Position numbers and translations under genes: made by a program. From the NCBI RefSeq assembly GCF_950023065.1, contig NC_088681.1:31158836-31222835 (forward strand): a DNA stretch of 64,000 nucleotides. Reading direction: 5' to 3'. This DNA comes from Planococcus citri. Lineage: Eukaryota > Arthropoda > Insecta > Hemiptera > Pseudococcidae. The first letter of the stretch is position 1; every line of letters begins with the position of its first letter. This document shows, in pieces, positions 48,901 to 60,500 of the stretch. A model generated the notes under the pieces. That model did no database searches. It was given only the letters and a program-made list of their open reading frames with translations, and was not told where the DNA came from.

Positions 48901-51361
48901 TCGTTTACAAGTTCACTTACCAGGTGAACAAAATGTAATATTTGAGAAAGGAAATGAAGATGTAGGTTTACAACGAACTAAGAGTACTCTTTTAGCTTGG
49001 TTTGAATTGAATAAAAAAGATGCTGATAGTAAAAAATATAAATATACTGAAATACCTCAACATTATGTGTTCAATAAGAGCAAACAGGTTTGGTCACCAA
49101 GAAAACAACATTTCAATGTTGTATCACGAATGTACATGGTAAATTCAAAAAATGTGGAATTGTTTTATCTGAGAACGTTACTTTTACATTGTTTAGGTTC
49201 AACAAGCTATGAAGACATTCGTACTGTGAATAATATTTGTTATAATACATTTGAAGAAGCAGCTTTAGCAAAAGGTCTCATTAAAAATAATAACAGTTAT
49301 ATTCAAACTTTGCAAGAAATGAGTGTTTTTGCAATGCCTGCAGAATTGAGAAATACATTTTGTTATATTTGTTTGTTTTGTATTGAGAGTAATGCAACCA
49401 TTTTATGGAATAAATTTTGTGATCTATTATCAGAAGATTTTCAGAAGCAGTATTCTGACCCTATTATTGCACATCAAAAAGCTTTACAAGAAATTGATAA
49501 ACTTTTACAGTTACATAATACTTCCTGTGAAAAATTGCAATTACCTATTGATAGAGAAATATTAAGAAATTTAGCTGAACAAGAAGATGTCAATGATTAT
49601 ATTCCGATAATTGATGAGCAAGTATTACAATTACGCATAGATTCACTAAATGAGAAACAATTGATAATATTTAATGAAATAAAAAATGCATTTGAAAATA
49701 AAAATAGTTTGCAGAGATGTTTTTTTGTTGATGGACCTGGAGGGTGTGGAAAGACCTATTTATATAATACAATTGTGCAATATGTGCAAAGTAAGCATGC
49801 AATTGTTTTCTCATTTGCAACCACTGGTATAGCTGCACTTCTATTAGAAAATGGTCGCACTGCTCATAGTGGTTTCAAATTGCCTGTGCCAATTTTAGAT
49901 GATTCAATTTCATTTATAAAAGCTGGTTCCAAAGAAGCTGAGGAATTTAAAAAATGTGAAATGATTATTATTGATGAATGTTCTATGATGGACAAGTATA
50001 TTTTAGAATTAGTGTTGGGCAAATTCGCGAATATTCTTTTTTTGCTTGCGCATGCGCAAGAATATGCGCATATTCTTGCGCATATTCCGCAGATTCTTTT
50101 TAAAAAATTAGAACATTTTGCTTAGTTTAGAGATAATTGGAAACTTTCCATGAAAAGGTTTCAAATTATCAAGGAAAATTGGAAATTTATAAAGAAAAGT
50201 AGTGGTAAAACTTGTAAATTGTGGAAAATTGTAGAAAAATCTTTAAATTTTTTGAAAAAAGTCATCATTTTTATTTTTTTGAGAGAACATTCTCCAAGCA
50301 TTTGAGCATATTCGCGAATATTCGCGAATATTCTCAGATTATGCGCATTGAGAATATTCTCAGGCCAACACTATTTAGAATGTATTGACAGATTCTTGAG
50401 ATTCATTATGCAAAATGATTGTAAATTTGGAAATAAAATCATGATTTTAGGTGGTGATTTCAGACAAACTTTACCTGTGGTTCCTAGAGCAAATGCTACT
50501 GTTATACTTGAACACTGCTTAATATATAGTTCTTTATGGCGTCATTTTAAATTTTTTTCATTGACTGAAAATATAAGGTGCACTAATAATATTTTTAATG
50601 CTTGGTTGTTATCAATAGGAAATGGAAGTATGAATGATAGTGACGATAAAATTGAAATACCACAAAAATACATTTCAAAGAATCTTATTGCAGATATCTA
50701 TGGTAGCGATTTCAGCAAAAATGTAGTCAAATCAAAAACAATTCTTTGTGCACTCAATTCCACTGCATTAACAGTGAATAATGAAATTTTACGATTGATA
50801 AATGGAAAAGAAACAATTTATTATAGTTCTGATAAAGTTCAAAGTGATGATCCCTTAGAAATTGAACGGTACCCTTTAGATTTTTTATATACCCAAACAC
50901 CTTCTGGAATGCCTCCTCATGAGTTACGCCTAAAAGTTGGATGTGTAGTTATGTTATTACGAAACTTAAATGTCCGAGAAGGTTTGTGCAATGGAACAAG
51001 ATTATTAATAGTAAAATTATTTAATCATTTCATTCAATGTGAAATTTTGACTGGTATACATGCAGATAAAATAGTCAATATACCACAAATTGATTTATTA
51101 CCAAGTGATTCTACCTTACCATTTCAATTAAAAAGAACTCAATTTCCAGTAATTCCTGCTTTTGCTATGACCATAAATAAAAGTCAAGGTCAAACATTTG
51201 AATTTGTTGGAGTGAACTTGACTCATGAAGTTTTCGCACATGGACAATTATATACTGCCTTCTCCAGAGTAAAAAATGAAAATAATTTTAAAGTACAGTT
51301 ATCCTCTGAATGTGTAAACTTTAAAACAAAAAATATTGTGTATAGAAGTGTTGTATCTTAG
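45941..51361 (+). CDS. Helitron Rep/helicase with N-terminal Ulp1-type protease, interrupted by a MITE
   Basis: This is a rolling-circle transposon protein. Residues 30-165 form a C48/Ulp1-like cysteine protease with His77 (VRHW), Asp93 (VYDSL), Gln127 and Cys133 (QTNGKDCGVFA). A Cys-rich Helitron N-terminal region follows (CNFCSALHF, FMTNIRQYNSALSF, YRIHGQIYHKT). Next is the Rep domain with the HUH motif at His795/His797 (LPHAHMLF) and the tyrosine segment KYIFKYIYKGYD. Then comes a Pif1-type SF1 helicase with Walker A at 1265-1272 (GPGGCGKT) and Walker B at Asp1345-Glu1346. The frame is broken at 50010 by a 364-bp insertion that adds stops. Helicase motifs resume after it (GGDFRQTLPVVPR, LTENIRCT, TINKSQGQTFEFVGV, YTAFSRV). 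Inactive as it stands, but otherwise strikingly intact. Confidence 0.93.
50002..50381. mobile_element. hAT-type MITE inside the Helitron helicase
   Basis: The element (50010-50373, 364 bp) has ends TAGTGTTGGGC and GGCCAACACTA. It is flanked by the perfect 8-bp direct repeat TTTAGAAT (50002-50009, 50374-50381). The interior is rich in ATTCGCGAATATTC and GCGCATATTCTTGCGCAT palindromes. Insert plus one duplication is 372 bp, a multiple of three, so the host frame continues in phase on the far side. Internal stops block read-through. Confidence 0.95.
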
Positions 51362-51584
51362 TTTATCGCCCTTTTGCATTCATTTTATAATTTTTGAATA
51401 TTCAATTTCAAAGTTGCAATGCAATGCTACTCTACTTCTACTTTCTGAGTCCTACACTTCTACATCTACTTGTGGATGTAGATGTAGAATAAATGCATAT
51501 AATACTACAATTTCTACAAGTAAAATGACAACCCTGACTGTTCTACATACATACTCTTCTTCACACTTGCAGCATTGTCCACAC

Positions 51585-51595
51585 GGGCCACTAGT
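51585..51595 (+). mobile_element. Possible 3' end of the 46-51 kb Helitron
   Basis: CTAG at 51591-51594 followed by T lies 230 bp after the helicase stop, where a fragment of another MITE begins. The expected strong hairpin just upstream is weak here (GTCCACACGGGCC), so this terminus is tentative. Confidence 0.3.
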
Positions 51596-51599
51596 CTGA

Positions 51600-51773
51600 G
51601 AAAAATTTTTTAAAAAATTGAAAAATTTGAAAATCACTCCCAAGTTTATTAGCTTTTGGCTATTAGCTATTGGCTGGCAATTTTTCATTAAGCCAGCTTT
51701 TGGCTATTGGCTTAAATACCATTAGCTTGCATCAGCTATTAGCTTTTAGCTATTGGCTGGCTGGAAATCCCTG
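51600..51773. mobile_element. hAT-type MITE fragment (left-end type)
   Basis: It ends GGCTGGAAATCCCTG and is homologous, in reverse complement, to the left part of the 5447-6154 MITE. It lacks the nested foldback element and so shows its empty site. The other end is missing. Confidence 0.85.
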
Positions 51774-52853
51774 TATTTTTGTCATTTTATTTTATTTTCA
51801 TTTTTTCACAAATATATGTTAAAATGAAAATTAATTCTTTTCTTGATCAATTTTTTTTTTGATTTTGAAAATTTGAAGTAAACTAGCCTTCAGATCGGAG
51901 TAAATAAAAGCAGGATCCGCTTCCGCACTTTCCACTTTTTTTTTCTAATTTCTGAAAATAAATTTGACCGCTGGCTAATTAATAGTATTCGACTATTCGA
52001 CATTCGTAATTCAAATTTGGATGCGGTTCACCTATTCTGTAATCGTTAATGCAGAATAAAATCATGTTGTACCTAGGTGTACCAATTCGTCTCTCACTGT
52101 CATCTCTCAATTGTCATTCATCACTCTAATTCACTCATGAGAAATCGTCAACATTAGCATAGCTTCGCTGGAATTAAAACATCAACAATAATCATAAGAA
52201 TATGTACTCACAGATATATCACTTCTTTGAGCGTACAGTGTCTTGATAAAATAAAAACACCAAGTAGCACACAGTACGCAACGAAAGTGCATCATTATCC
52301 ACGAAATATCGAAGCCTGAGACGAATACTTTGCTTCATTCCTAGAAATTTTGTTCATTAACTATGTTATCTCAGTTATCTGTATGTTTGTAACATCCAAA
52401 GTCGACGCACAAAGTAAATCTCAATCTGATAAGATAAAATAAAAAAATAATTATTATAAATTATGATTATCTCACTCTCACGTACTTGTGCTGATGCTGG
52501 AATAAAACAAAACAGCGATTCATTCAGTTGTCATTTTTTGTATTGAAACTTCCTTCAATCACATTCACTGTGAGACATAATAAAATCGAAGAGAAAAAAA
52601 ACGTCGAAATAATACTGCAAACAAAAAACAAAACTTTTATTTTGTTATTTTTAAAAGGTATAATTGAAAGTATTAATATATACAAAATACAAGAAGAATC
52701 AATTTCTGAGTACTAATATCGTCGATGTGTTGAGTACGCTTGTAAAACGCACACAGCATAAATCGAACGTAATGAGAAATCATGATTAGTTGAAACCCTG
52801 CTTCGTTTTTCAACATAATGAAATTCTCACGAAGGGTATTGTGTTATCTTTCT
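51774..52853. other. Intergenic region
   Basis: About 1.1 kb of AT-rich DNA downstream of TFIIA-L. It should include the 3' untranslated region of that gene. No other gene is seen. Confidence 0.4.
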
Positions 52854-55334
52854 TCACCATTCCGCATCGCCGTTGGCTTTCTGGAAAATATAATCTCTGC
52901 CTGATAAATTCATGATACCATCTTTTAAGTAGAATTTCCACTTATTCCTTGATCGGTTAATCTATATGAGAAAAGAAATTCATTAAGTAATAAAAATGAA
53001 TCACTAAATGATGTAATCATCGAAGAATATGATTTTATAAGTAGGTACCTTATCGTACTGACAAACTACAACATTATCGGTGTCAAAAAGATCAGTATTA
53101 TCTCCTTCGCTGACATCGTCTTCCGAATTCAAAGGATCCTGCAAAAATGAGAATATGAAATACTGAAACAACCGTTTTTAACCCGATAACTTGAAAATAA
53201 ATACCTCCTCGACACCATTCTCAGCTTCTTCGTTTTCTTCTTCATCTTTATTATCATCGTCGTCGTCGTCATCATCGTCATCGATATCATCGTCGTCGTC
53301 GTCGTCATCTTCATCGTCATCATCCGAAGTGTCGTAAATACCATCGACTTGATGAATTTTATCTAACACAGTAATACTAAAATTCACAGGTTCTTCGTTG
53401 AGTGAAGTAGTGTTAGTTGAAGGCTCGCCTTCATCATCTGATACGTCACAGGCGCCATCGACTTGCGATATATTTCCTGAAATCTAATACATCCAGGTTC
53501 AGAAAAAACGATTTAGTACAAAGTGATGGAAAACACAAGAGAGTATTTCTTGCTTTCAGATTCTGCGGCGCCTCAGGCACACACAGAATGGCCAATGTTA
53601 TCGTCATTTTCCCACAGAATGGGAATATGCGAGCAAGGATAACTTTGTGCGTTTCATCATCAAGAAACAAGTCGATATAAATTATAAAACGTGAAGTTAA
53701 AATTATCATTTTGGTATCTAAATCAAAATACTAATAATTAAAAAAAAAACACACATACAACAAAGTATCGACTATTGTAGCTTTCAGATTCTGCAGCGCC
53801 TCGGGCACACACAGAATGGCCAGTTTAATCGTCATTTTCCCACATAATGGGAATATGCGAGCAAGGATAACTTTGTGCGTTTCATCATCAAGAAACAAGT
53901 CGATATAAATTATAAAACGTGAAATATACTCAAGTTGGAATATTTACTTGATTCATATGAGGAAATTGCCTATTTGAGTTCTGCGGTATCAGTAAATTCT
54001 GAGCTCCACCTAATTGTAACACATTATTACCTATTATAGCAGAGAAGAATAACAACTTGGAAAATCAATTTCACAAATAAAATTTTCAACGTGTATTTCA
54101 TACCAGTATTATTAGTAGCTGTCGGAATGACGCTAGCTTGACCCTGCAAAGCAGCGGTTACGTGCTGCTGAAGAAGATTTGAAGCTACACTTTCAGGTAA
54201 CGACATAGTGGCAGAAATCACAGGGGCGGTGAGAATTCGTTGCAACTGATCAGCTGAAATGAAATAATCCACGGTTAGTATAATGCAGTCAAAAACACGA
54301 CGATTTCACACAGCTTAGATTGACGGAATTACATTGTAAAGCCGACGCTGGAACTTGTAAGCTGTAGACTCTAGGTTGAGTATTTTGCGATCCAGATGGA
54401 GGAGGTAACGTTAATGAAATTGGCACCATTTTATTATTAAGATCCGTAACTGCTGTATTAGTCAAATTGATGGTTTGTGATGGGGCTGGGGTAAACTGCT
54501 TCATCACATTTTGTTGGTTGTTCACTGATGTACTAGGTTTATTCTTTGGCGACGATGACGACTGCATTGGTTGTTGCGTACCGTTGGCTAAATAATGAAA
54601 ATATACATTTAAATTATTTCTCTAATGAATCATCATTATTACCGTAATAACTCGTGGCTAAAAGTTCGTTAAACGTTATAATTTATGCGTAATAATTGCA
54701 TACATTAAGTTGCCATATCGACGAGAAAAAAATTCAACGAATAGAAAAATGAATCCATCGAATCTACCTACTGACTAGAATGATTATTTCACTAGGATTT
54801 CGTAATGGAAAAATTACTTTGTTGGTGTACTCTATTCGGTTCATTCTGCGGTTGGGATACTTGTAAAGGCGGTGGTTGGGGTTCGACTATTTCAGGAGGA
54901 TCGATGGCTTTACTAGCTAACACTTTGGCTTCCCACATTTGCCTTAATTCTTGTAAGACTTGTTCGTCGACTCCTTCGTCTAGAAAAGCTTCTCGTACGC
55001 CGGCTAATACATCGTCCATTACATTGGAATAAAACTTCACCTGAAATAAGACATATTCGTAATCAAAACACTTCACAGGCGTATCGTATTTACATGTAAA
55101 CACTCTGTAGATAAGCAATACCACTGATATACGATTTCGAGTATTGATTGTAATTAATCAGAATTTTCAAACCCATTTTACGATTGTTGTGGTGAAATGT
55201 ACCCGTACGAATAAGGATAATTTATACAGACAAACTGTTGAGCTGGCAATATGGGTTGTTCCATATGGTACCGAAAATAATAGTGAAATTTCACTTACCA
55301 CCGTTGTTTGATTCACTGATGATAAAAACGACAT
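52854..55334 (-). CDS. GTF2A1: Transcription initiation factor IIA large subunit (TFIIA alpha/beta)
   Basis: About eight exons encode the TFIIA-L precursor, which stabilises TBP on promoter DNA. Exon 1 (55334-55299) reads MSFLSSVNQTTV; exon 2 starts at 55040 with VKFYSNVMDDVLAGVREAFL and VDEQVLQELRQMWEAKV, the conserved N-terminal four-helix part. A Gln/Ser/Pro/Asn-rich linker spans the next exons (QTINLTNTAV, LQGQASVIPTATNN). Then comes a long acidic stretch, mostly Asp around 53240-53320. The C-terminal beta-barrel half reads DPLNSEDDVSEGD, NVVVCQYDK and, in the last exon, INRSRNKWKFYLKDGIMNLS, GRDYIFQKANGDAEW, then stop at 52854. GT-AG sites fit where checked. The start lies 381 bp from the divergent polo-like start, suggesting a shared promoter. 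Confidence 0.94.
53552..53923. repeat. Direct duplication of about 143 bp in a TFIIA-L intron
   Basis: 53552-53693 and 53780-53923 are near-identical, running from GCTTTCAGATTCTGC to ATTATAAAACGTGAA, and separated by about 86 bp. It is non-coding in the TFIIA-L model. Confidence 0.85.
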
Positions 55335-55715
55335 TTTGGTGATGATTTAACCAACAATTCATAAAAAATTGAACAAATTGCCTCTCACAATGAAATGGAC
55401 TTCTGTTTCAGCAACAGAAGCCAATTACAACGTGTTTCGATGCTTCTTATATACTGAGAGAAATCACTCACTTACCAGACATTTTGTACTTGGATGACGT
55501 CACTGTTGCGATTTTTTGCTTTCCAATTCGAACTACCACCACGTTCCACAGAGTGCGTTAGCGTTGCGGTTCGTGATTGGCTAGTGATTGTGCTGTTCGT
55601 TGTTTACTTTTCAAATTTTTTCTTATCACGAAATTCCCTCGTAATTTTGCAATTTTACCTTTGCCTGCTAAATTCATGATCAAATTTGTTAAGTTTTGTA
55701 TAGTTTTAATTGAAA
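55335..55715. promoter_or_regulatory. Probable bidirectional promoter of TFIIA-L and polo-like kinase
   Basis: The start codons of the divergent genes are 381 bp apart. The interval must hold both promoters and 5' untranslated regions. It has a TATATA-like stretch near 55448 and a GACGTCAC (CRE-like) site near 55496-55503. No factor binding can be shown from sequence alone. Confidence 0.45.
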
Positions 55716-58542
55716 ATGGCTCCTCCTAAGAAAGCTGACGACGTCGTTATTGCTGAAACTATAATAGACAAGAGTACAAATACGAGATATGCCAGGGGAA
55801 AGTTCTACGGCGAGGTAAGCCATGGCCATAAGTATCTTCTAGATACCAATCAAATTTTGGCTAATATTCCTCTATTCTGCGTTTATTCGTATTACGATAC
55901 TTTCGTATTTTCTTAACTGATACGCTTTGTTTGAGGATTTCACCCTTTGAAACCCCTCCACTTCAGGCTGATACAGTAGTTATCCTCGTAATTGACGAAA
56001 TGCATTATATGTTGTGTTTAGGGAGGTTTCGCAAAATGTTACGAACTCGAGGATATGGCAACCGGTCGCACGTACGCCGGAAAAATCGTATCGAAAAAGT
56101 TGCTGACGAAGAGTAACCTAAAAGAGAAAATAACCCGAGAAGTAAACTTGCACAGAAGCGTCAATCACAAACATATCGTCGGTTTCCACGGTTTCTTCGA
56201 AAATGATGAATTCGTCTACGTCGTATTAGAATTATGCCAAGAAGGATCTCTCATGGAATTACTAAAGTAAACAAACTCGAACTGTTCAATTATGGCCGAT
56301 TAGCCTAATCGTAGATTGCGGTATTTTATCATTATTTCGTTTCATTTTCCAGACGCCGAAAATCTTTAACAGAACCGGAAACCAGATACTTTATGAAACA
56401 GATACTCGACGGTGTGCTGTATTTACACGATAATGGAATTATTCATAGAGATTTAAAATTAGGTAACTTATTTTTAAACGACGATATCGAAGTGAAAAGC
56501 AGCGATTTTGGATTCGCCATGAAAATCGAAGACGAAGGCCAAAGGAAAAAGTAAGCTCGAGAGATTCAGATTACTCGATGTTTTTTTTGTACGGTTTTTT
56601 ACGGTTATTTTTTCCCCGCAAATTTCAGTATTGATAACGTGGCTCCAGAGATGATCAATAAGACAGAACACAACTTCGAAGTCGATGTTTGGTCCCTTGG
56701 TTGTATTATGTGAGCGATTTTTTTATTTACGTTGAGTGAAGAAGTACATCGTTCATATCGTTTGGTTGCTACTTGCTAGTTTTACTCGAAATGGAGTATT
56801 TTTTCGAAATATTTGGTGATTGTGAAGCAGTAAGATTTGGCTGCGTTATGAGCGATGTACTTTTTTCATCTAGAATATAATTATGTCGAATAATCTCAAT
56901 GAAATTGTGTTCTAATGTGATTTTTTTTTTCTGAACAGGTACACGTTACTCGTTGGCAAACCTCCTTTCGCGGTAAAATCTATAACAAAAACGCGCGCAA
57001 ATATTAAAAATTGTGCCTACAAAATCCCCACTCAAATTAAAGGTCTGGCTGTGGATCTAATCCAGTCTATGTTATTACCCACTCCAAAGGAAAGACCCAC
57101 AGTCGAGCAAATCATCAGCTCTGATTTTTTTTAAGGGTATGCAAAACTCGTACTCGAATAATTCTATCTATACTAGAACGTATTTTTAACTGGTGCATTT
57201 TTCCCCGCAGATTTTATACCTTCCAAACTGCCGGTTTCGTTCTTAACTGTTGCTCCTAGATTCGATTCTATGAATGTTGAAGGATGTCTTCCGTTGGGTC
57301 GCAGACCGTTGGTTGAAGTCAATAATGGTGAGATTATTTTTACTTGGAAATGTGCTGTTGACGAAGGTTGTTGTGAACAGCTGATTGACTGGTGTGGGTT
57401 TGCTATCGAGGTTTCTTGACAGTGGGAGTACCGCAATCCTTTTTTAATTGCTGAAACCGTTTCTGAAAAAAAAATCCATTTCAAATGATTGTTGGTTTTC
57501 ACTCACTCCTCTTCGCAGGCTTTCGGTCAACGTGTTAATCGAGTCGTTAATATTTTTGATTTATTGGAATTTTGAGATGTTTTCCCTCACATTTTAACTG
57601 AACGTAATCATGTTATGATTTTCAGGAGGTGAAGACAGTCCAGCTTTGGTCCCACTCAAGAGTAACATAAAAGCTGGACAAGGTACCGGAGACGCTCATG
57701 GAAAGAAAGCCGGAGGTATCATGGTCACAAGTTCTGAATGTAACCATCACTTCAGAACGTTGCACGCTCAATTAAAAGAAGTTTTGAAATCCAAACCGTC
57801 ACGTTTCCAAAGCGACGCTGGTGAGTATTTAGTCATCTACAATTTGACCCTTCACGATAAAACAATCTCAACTGATTTTTTTTTTTGTTGTTACAGAAGG
57901 AGTAACCGATCCTGCTGCTCAACCGTTCGTCTGGATCAGTAAATGGAGCGATTATTCCGATAAGTACGGTTTCGGGTATCAATTATGCGATGACGGAGTA
58001 GGCATCCTGTTCAACGATAACAGTCGTATTGTGTTGTCGGCCAATCAGAAGTAAGCCTAAATACTTTTTTTTATCGATTTCAATGAATTCTTCGTCTAAA
58101 GTCTAATTACTGTCGTATTTCCGAAGATACATGAAGGAACACTTGATCAAAGCCGGAGCCTCGGTCCAAGTACAGGAATCAGATTCTCCAAGTCGTATAC
58201 CCTATTTGCACACGTGGCATAGAACCCCATCCACTCTGATTATGCAATTGACCAATGGCACGGTACAGGTGAGTAAAAAATCCAACCATAAATCAAATCT
58301 TAACTTCACAACTGCTCTGTTTTGCACCGTTCTAATTTTATTTTACTTTGCAGATGCACTTCAACGATCACACCAAGATAATCATGTGTCCTCTGAAGGG
58401 AGCCGTCTCTTACATTGACACCGAGAAAAATTTCCGTACGTATAGATTTTCGACGATTATGAAAAACGGTTGTAACCCAGTTCTTCTGAATTGTTTGGAT
58501 TATGCTTTTAAAAAAATCGAAAATCTACTCAGAAGCCAATAG
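55716..58542 (+). CDS. polo: Polo-like kinase with altered activation loop and a one-base frameshift
   Basis: Ten exons follow the Polo/PLK1 pattern: 55716-55814, 56022-56266, 56353-56550, 56629-56709, 56939-57136, 57211-57327, 57626-57820, 57897-58050, 58127-58268 and 58354-58542. The kinase part has GEGGFAKCYE, AGKIVSKK (Lys), HRDLKLGNLF and DFG in KSSDFGFAM. After KIEDEGQRKK the family's TLCGTPNYIAPE is replaced by NIDNVAPE, so the T-loop Thr is absent. A run of eight T at 57125-57132 puts TAA (57132-57134) in frame; seven T would read on. The polo-box domain is well kept: KLPVSFLTVAPRFDSMN-like, WISKWSDYSDKYGFGYQL (phosphopeptide-binding Trp), and MHFNDHTKIIM with the His-x-Lys pair. Exon phases give 538 residues apart from the extra base. 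Confidence 0.85.
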
Positions 58543-58979
58543 TATTATGCGTTCTTTGAAACTTGAAAGTCGTTCGTTGTAAAACATTCCGAATACCTGG
58601 TCCCTTGTTCTGACCTCTTACTTCTTGACTCCCTATTTTAATACGAAAAAAATTCAATTTATCTAATTTAAAATCTTTTTTAACGTTTATATTCGATTTT
58701 CCATTTTAGCATGAAACTCTAGTCGATCAACTGTACCTTTTTGTAGTCTTTTTTTTTACTCCTATTCTTTTCAGTACTATTTTTATGTTTTGAATTTAGT
58801 GGATCATTAACGTAACAGTGTGAAGAAAATACATAGTTAGTTAGTTAGTTACCTATTATTTTTAGTACTTGCATTTTTTAAAAATAATATAGTCTTATCG
58901 TATCGAGTCCACTTGGTCTGTTTCACTTTGTTCTTGATCTTGGATTCATTTCCTCGTCCTTACCAACTATAGTGTGTTG

Positions 58980-60500
58980 AAAAAAAATGAAAAAATAATA
59001 GATATCGATTTCTCCTAAAAAATAGCAAAAAAGGTTGGCTTTCGTTAAGATTTCTAAAAGTGCAGTTTGTGACCATAAATTGTCCAAAAATCTCGTTTTG
59101 TAGACAAAAAATGCCCAAAAGCCTTGATTTTTTTCCAAAAATTGCCAACCAATGTCTTGCTTTTTGTCAATATTATCAAAAAAAAGAAAAGAAAAATATA
59201 ATATGTATCATGAGGTTGCAAAGAAGTCTCTCACTTTTACGACAAAAATTTTAAAAAATTCTCGTTTTTTACAGAATGGCTAAGAAAATTTGTTTTCTAC
59301 CTGAACTCACTTTTTTGTTAAAAGAGGTAAAAATTTTCAGTTTTGTGTAAAAAATTACTGAAAATTGTCGCTTTTTTAAAAAAAATGTTGGTGCATAAAT
59401 TGTCAAAAAAACTGCGTTTTGGGGTGTTCGAGCGCTCTTCAGCAAGTTACAGAATCCTCCAGAAAATTACAGAAAACGTAAAAAAGTGTTCGAGCGGTTT
59501 TGCTGTAATTGCAGCATGCTGTTCGAGCGGTTTTCTGTAAATTGCAGTTTTACAGAAACTGTAAGTTTCTGCTTACTTTTTTACAGCAGCTCGAGAGGTA
59601 CTGTAAATGCTGTAATAGTAGTTGGATGGTTCTTTAATTGTTTTCTTGTCCTTATTTTTCAAAGTGTTGATTTCTTTTCTTTTTTGAATGATAATTTAAA
59701 GGTGTAATTAGGTAATTTCACTCTCCCACTTCATAAAGTTTTCATTTTCGTTTTTTTTTTTTTATTAATAATGATAAAATGCCGTATTTTATGAAATTTT
59801 TTTCACAATTTTGTGATAAATTATCAGTAGAAAGTCGTATAAATTTATTTACAGCGTTATAGCTTTTTACCAGCAATATGCTTTTACAGAATTGTCAAAA
59901 AGTGTTCTAGCGCTCAACTTGCAGTTTTACAGTATGCTGTAAAACTGCTTTGCTGTAAATTCTGGAAGTTGTAAGTATCTGGAAGCGCTCGAACACCCCT
60001 ATTACTCTAAAAAATTACTTTTTCAAGCAAAAAGCGGTAGCACTCTGATTTTTTAAGCAAAAATTGAAAAAAATATCACTTGGCCTGCATTTGGCAAAAA
60101 CTTTTGCTTTTTACAAAATTTGCTAAGTAATCTTGTTTTAACACGAACTCAATTTTTTGCTAGAAATGCTAGAAACGTTCAGTTTTTTTTTTGTCTAAAG
60201 CGCTGAAAATTATCGCTTTTTTGCAAACAAAAAAAAATCCAAAAAATAATTTGTCAAAAAAGCTGTCTTTTGCTGCCTATAATAGTTGAAATCTCGTTTT
60301 TTTGTCAAAAATTGTCAAGAAAGTTACATTTTTCTTTGATATTGCCAACGTCTTCATTTTTGTCAATATTAGGTACATATTAAAAAATTTATTTTTTTTA
60401 CCAAGAAGTTGTTTAAAAAGTCTTGCTGTTTCGACAAAAAATGAAAAAAAGTTGTACTTTTTGCCAACAATTCAGATGTTTTTAAAATCAAAAGTGACGA
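58980..60500. repeat. Degenerate TTTTTGCCAAAAA-type repeat, opposite orientation
   Basis: Irregular blocks around AATCTCGTTTTTTTGTCAAAAATTG recall the complement of the intron repeat at 13.6-15.0 kb. The array is interrupted by the MITE at 59421-59999. Confidence 0.7.
59421..59999. mobile_element. MITE with GGGGTGTTCGAGCGCT termini
   Basis: The 579-bp segment begins GGGGTGTTCGAGCGCT and ends AGCGCTCGAACACCCC. Its interior repeats TTACAGAAA/CTGTAA and GTTCGAGCGGTTTT motifs. No clear target-site duplication was found. It has no coding capacity. Confidence 0.7.

Noticed and set aside
53129..53387. Frames of Met/Thr runs beside the Asp run
   Set aside because: They are other-frame readings of the acidic exon of TFIIA-L.
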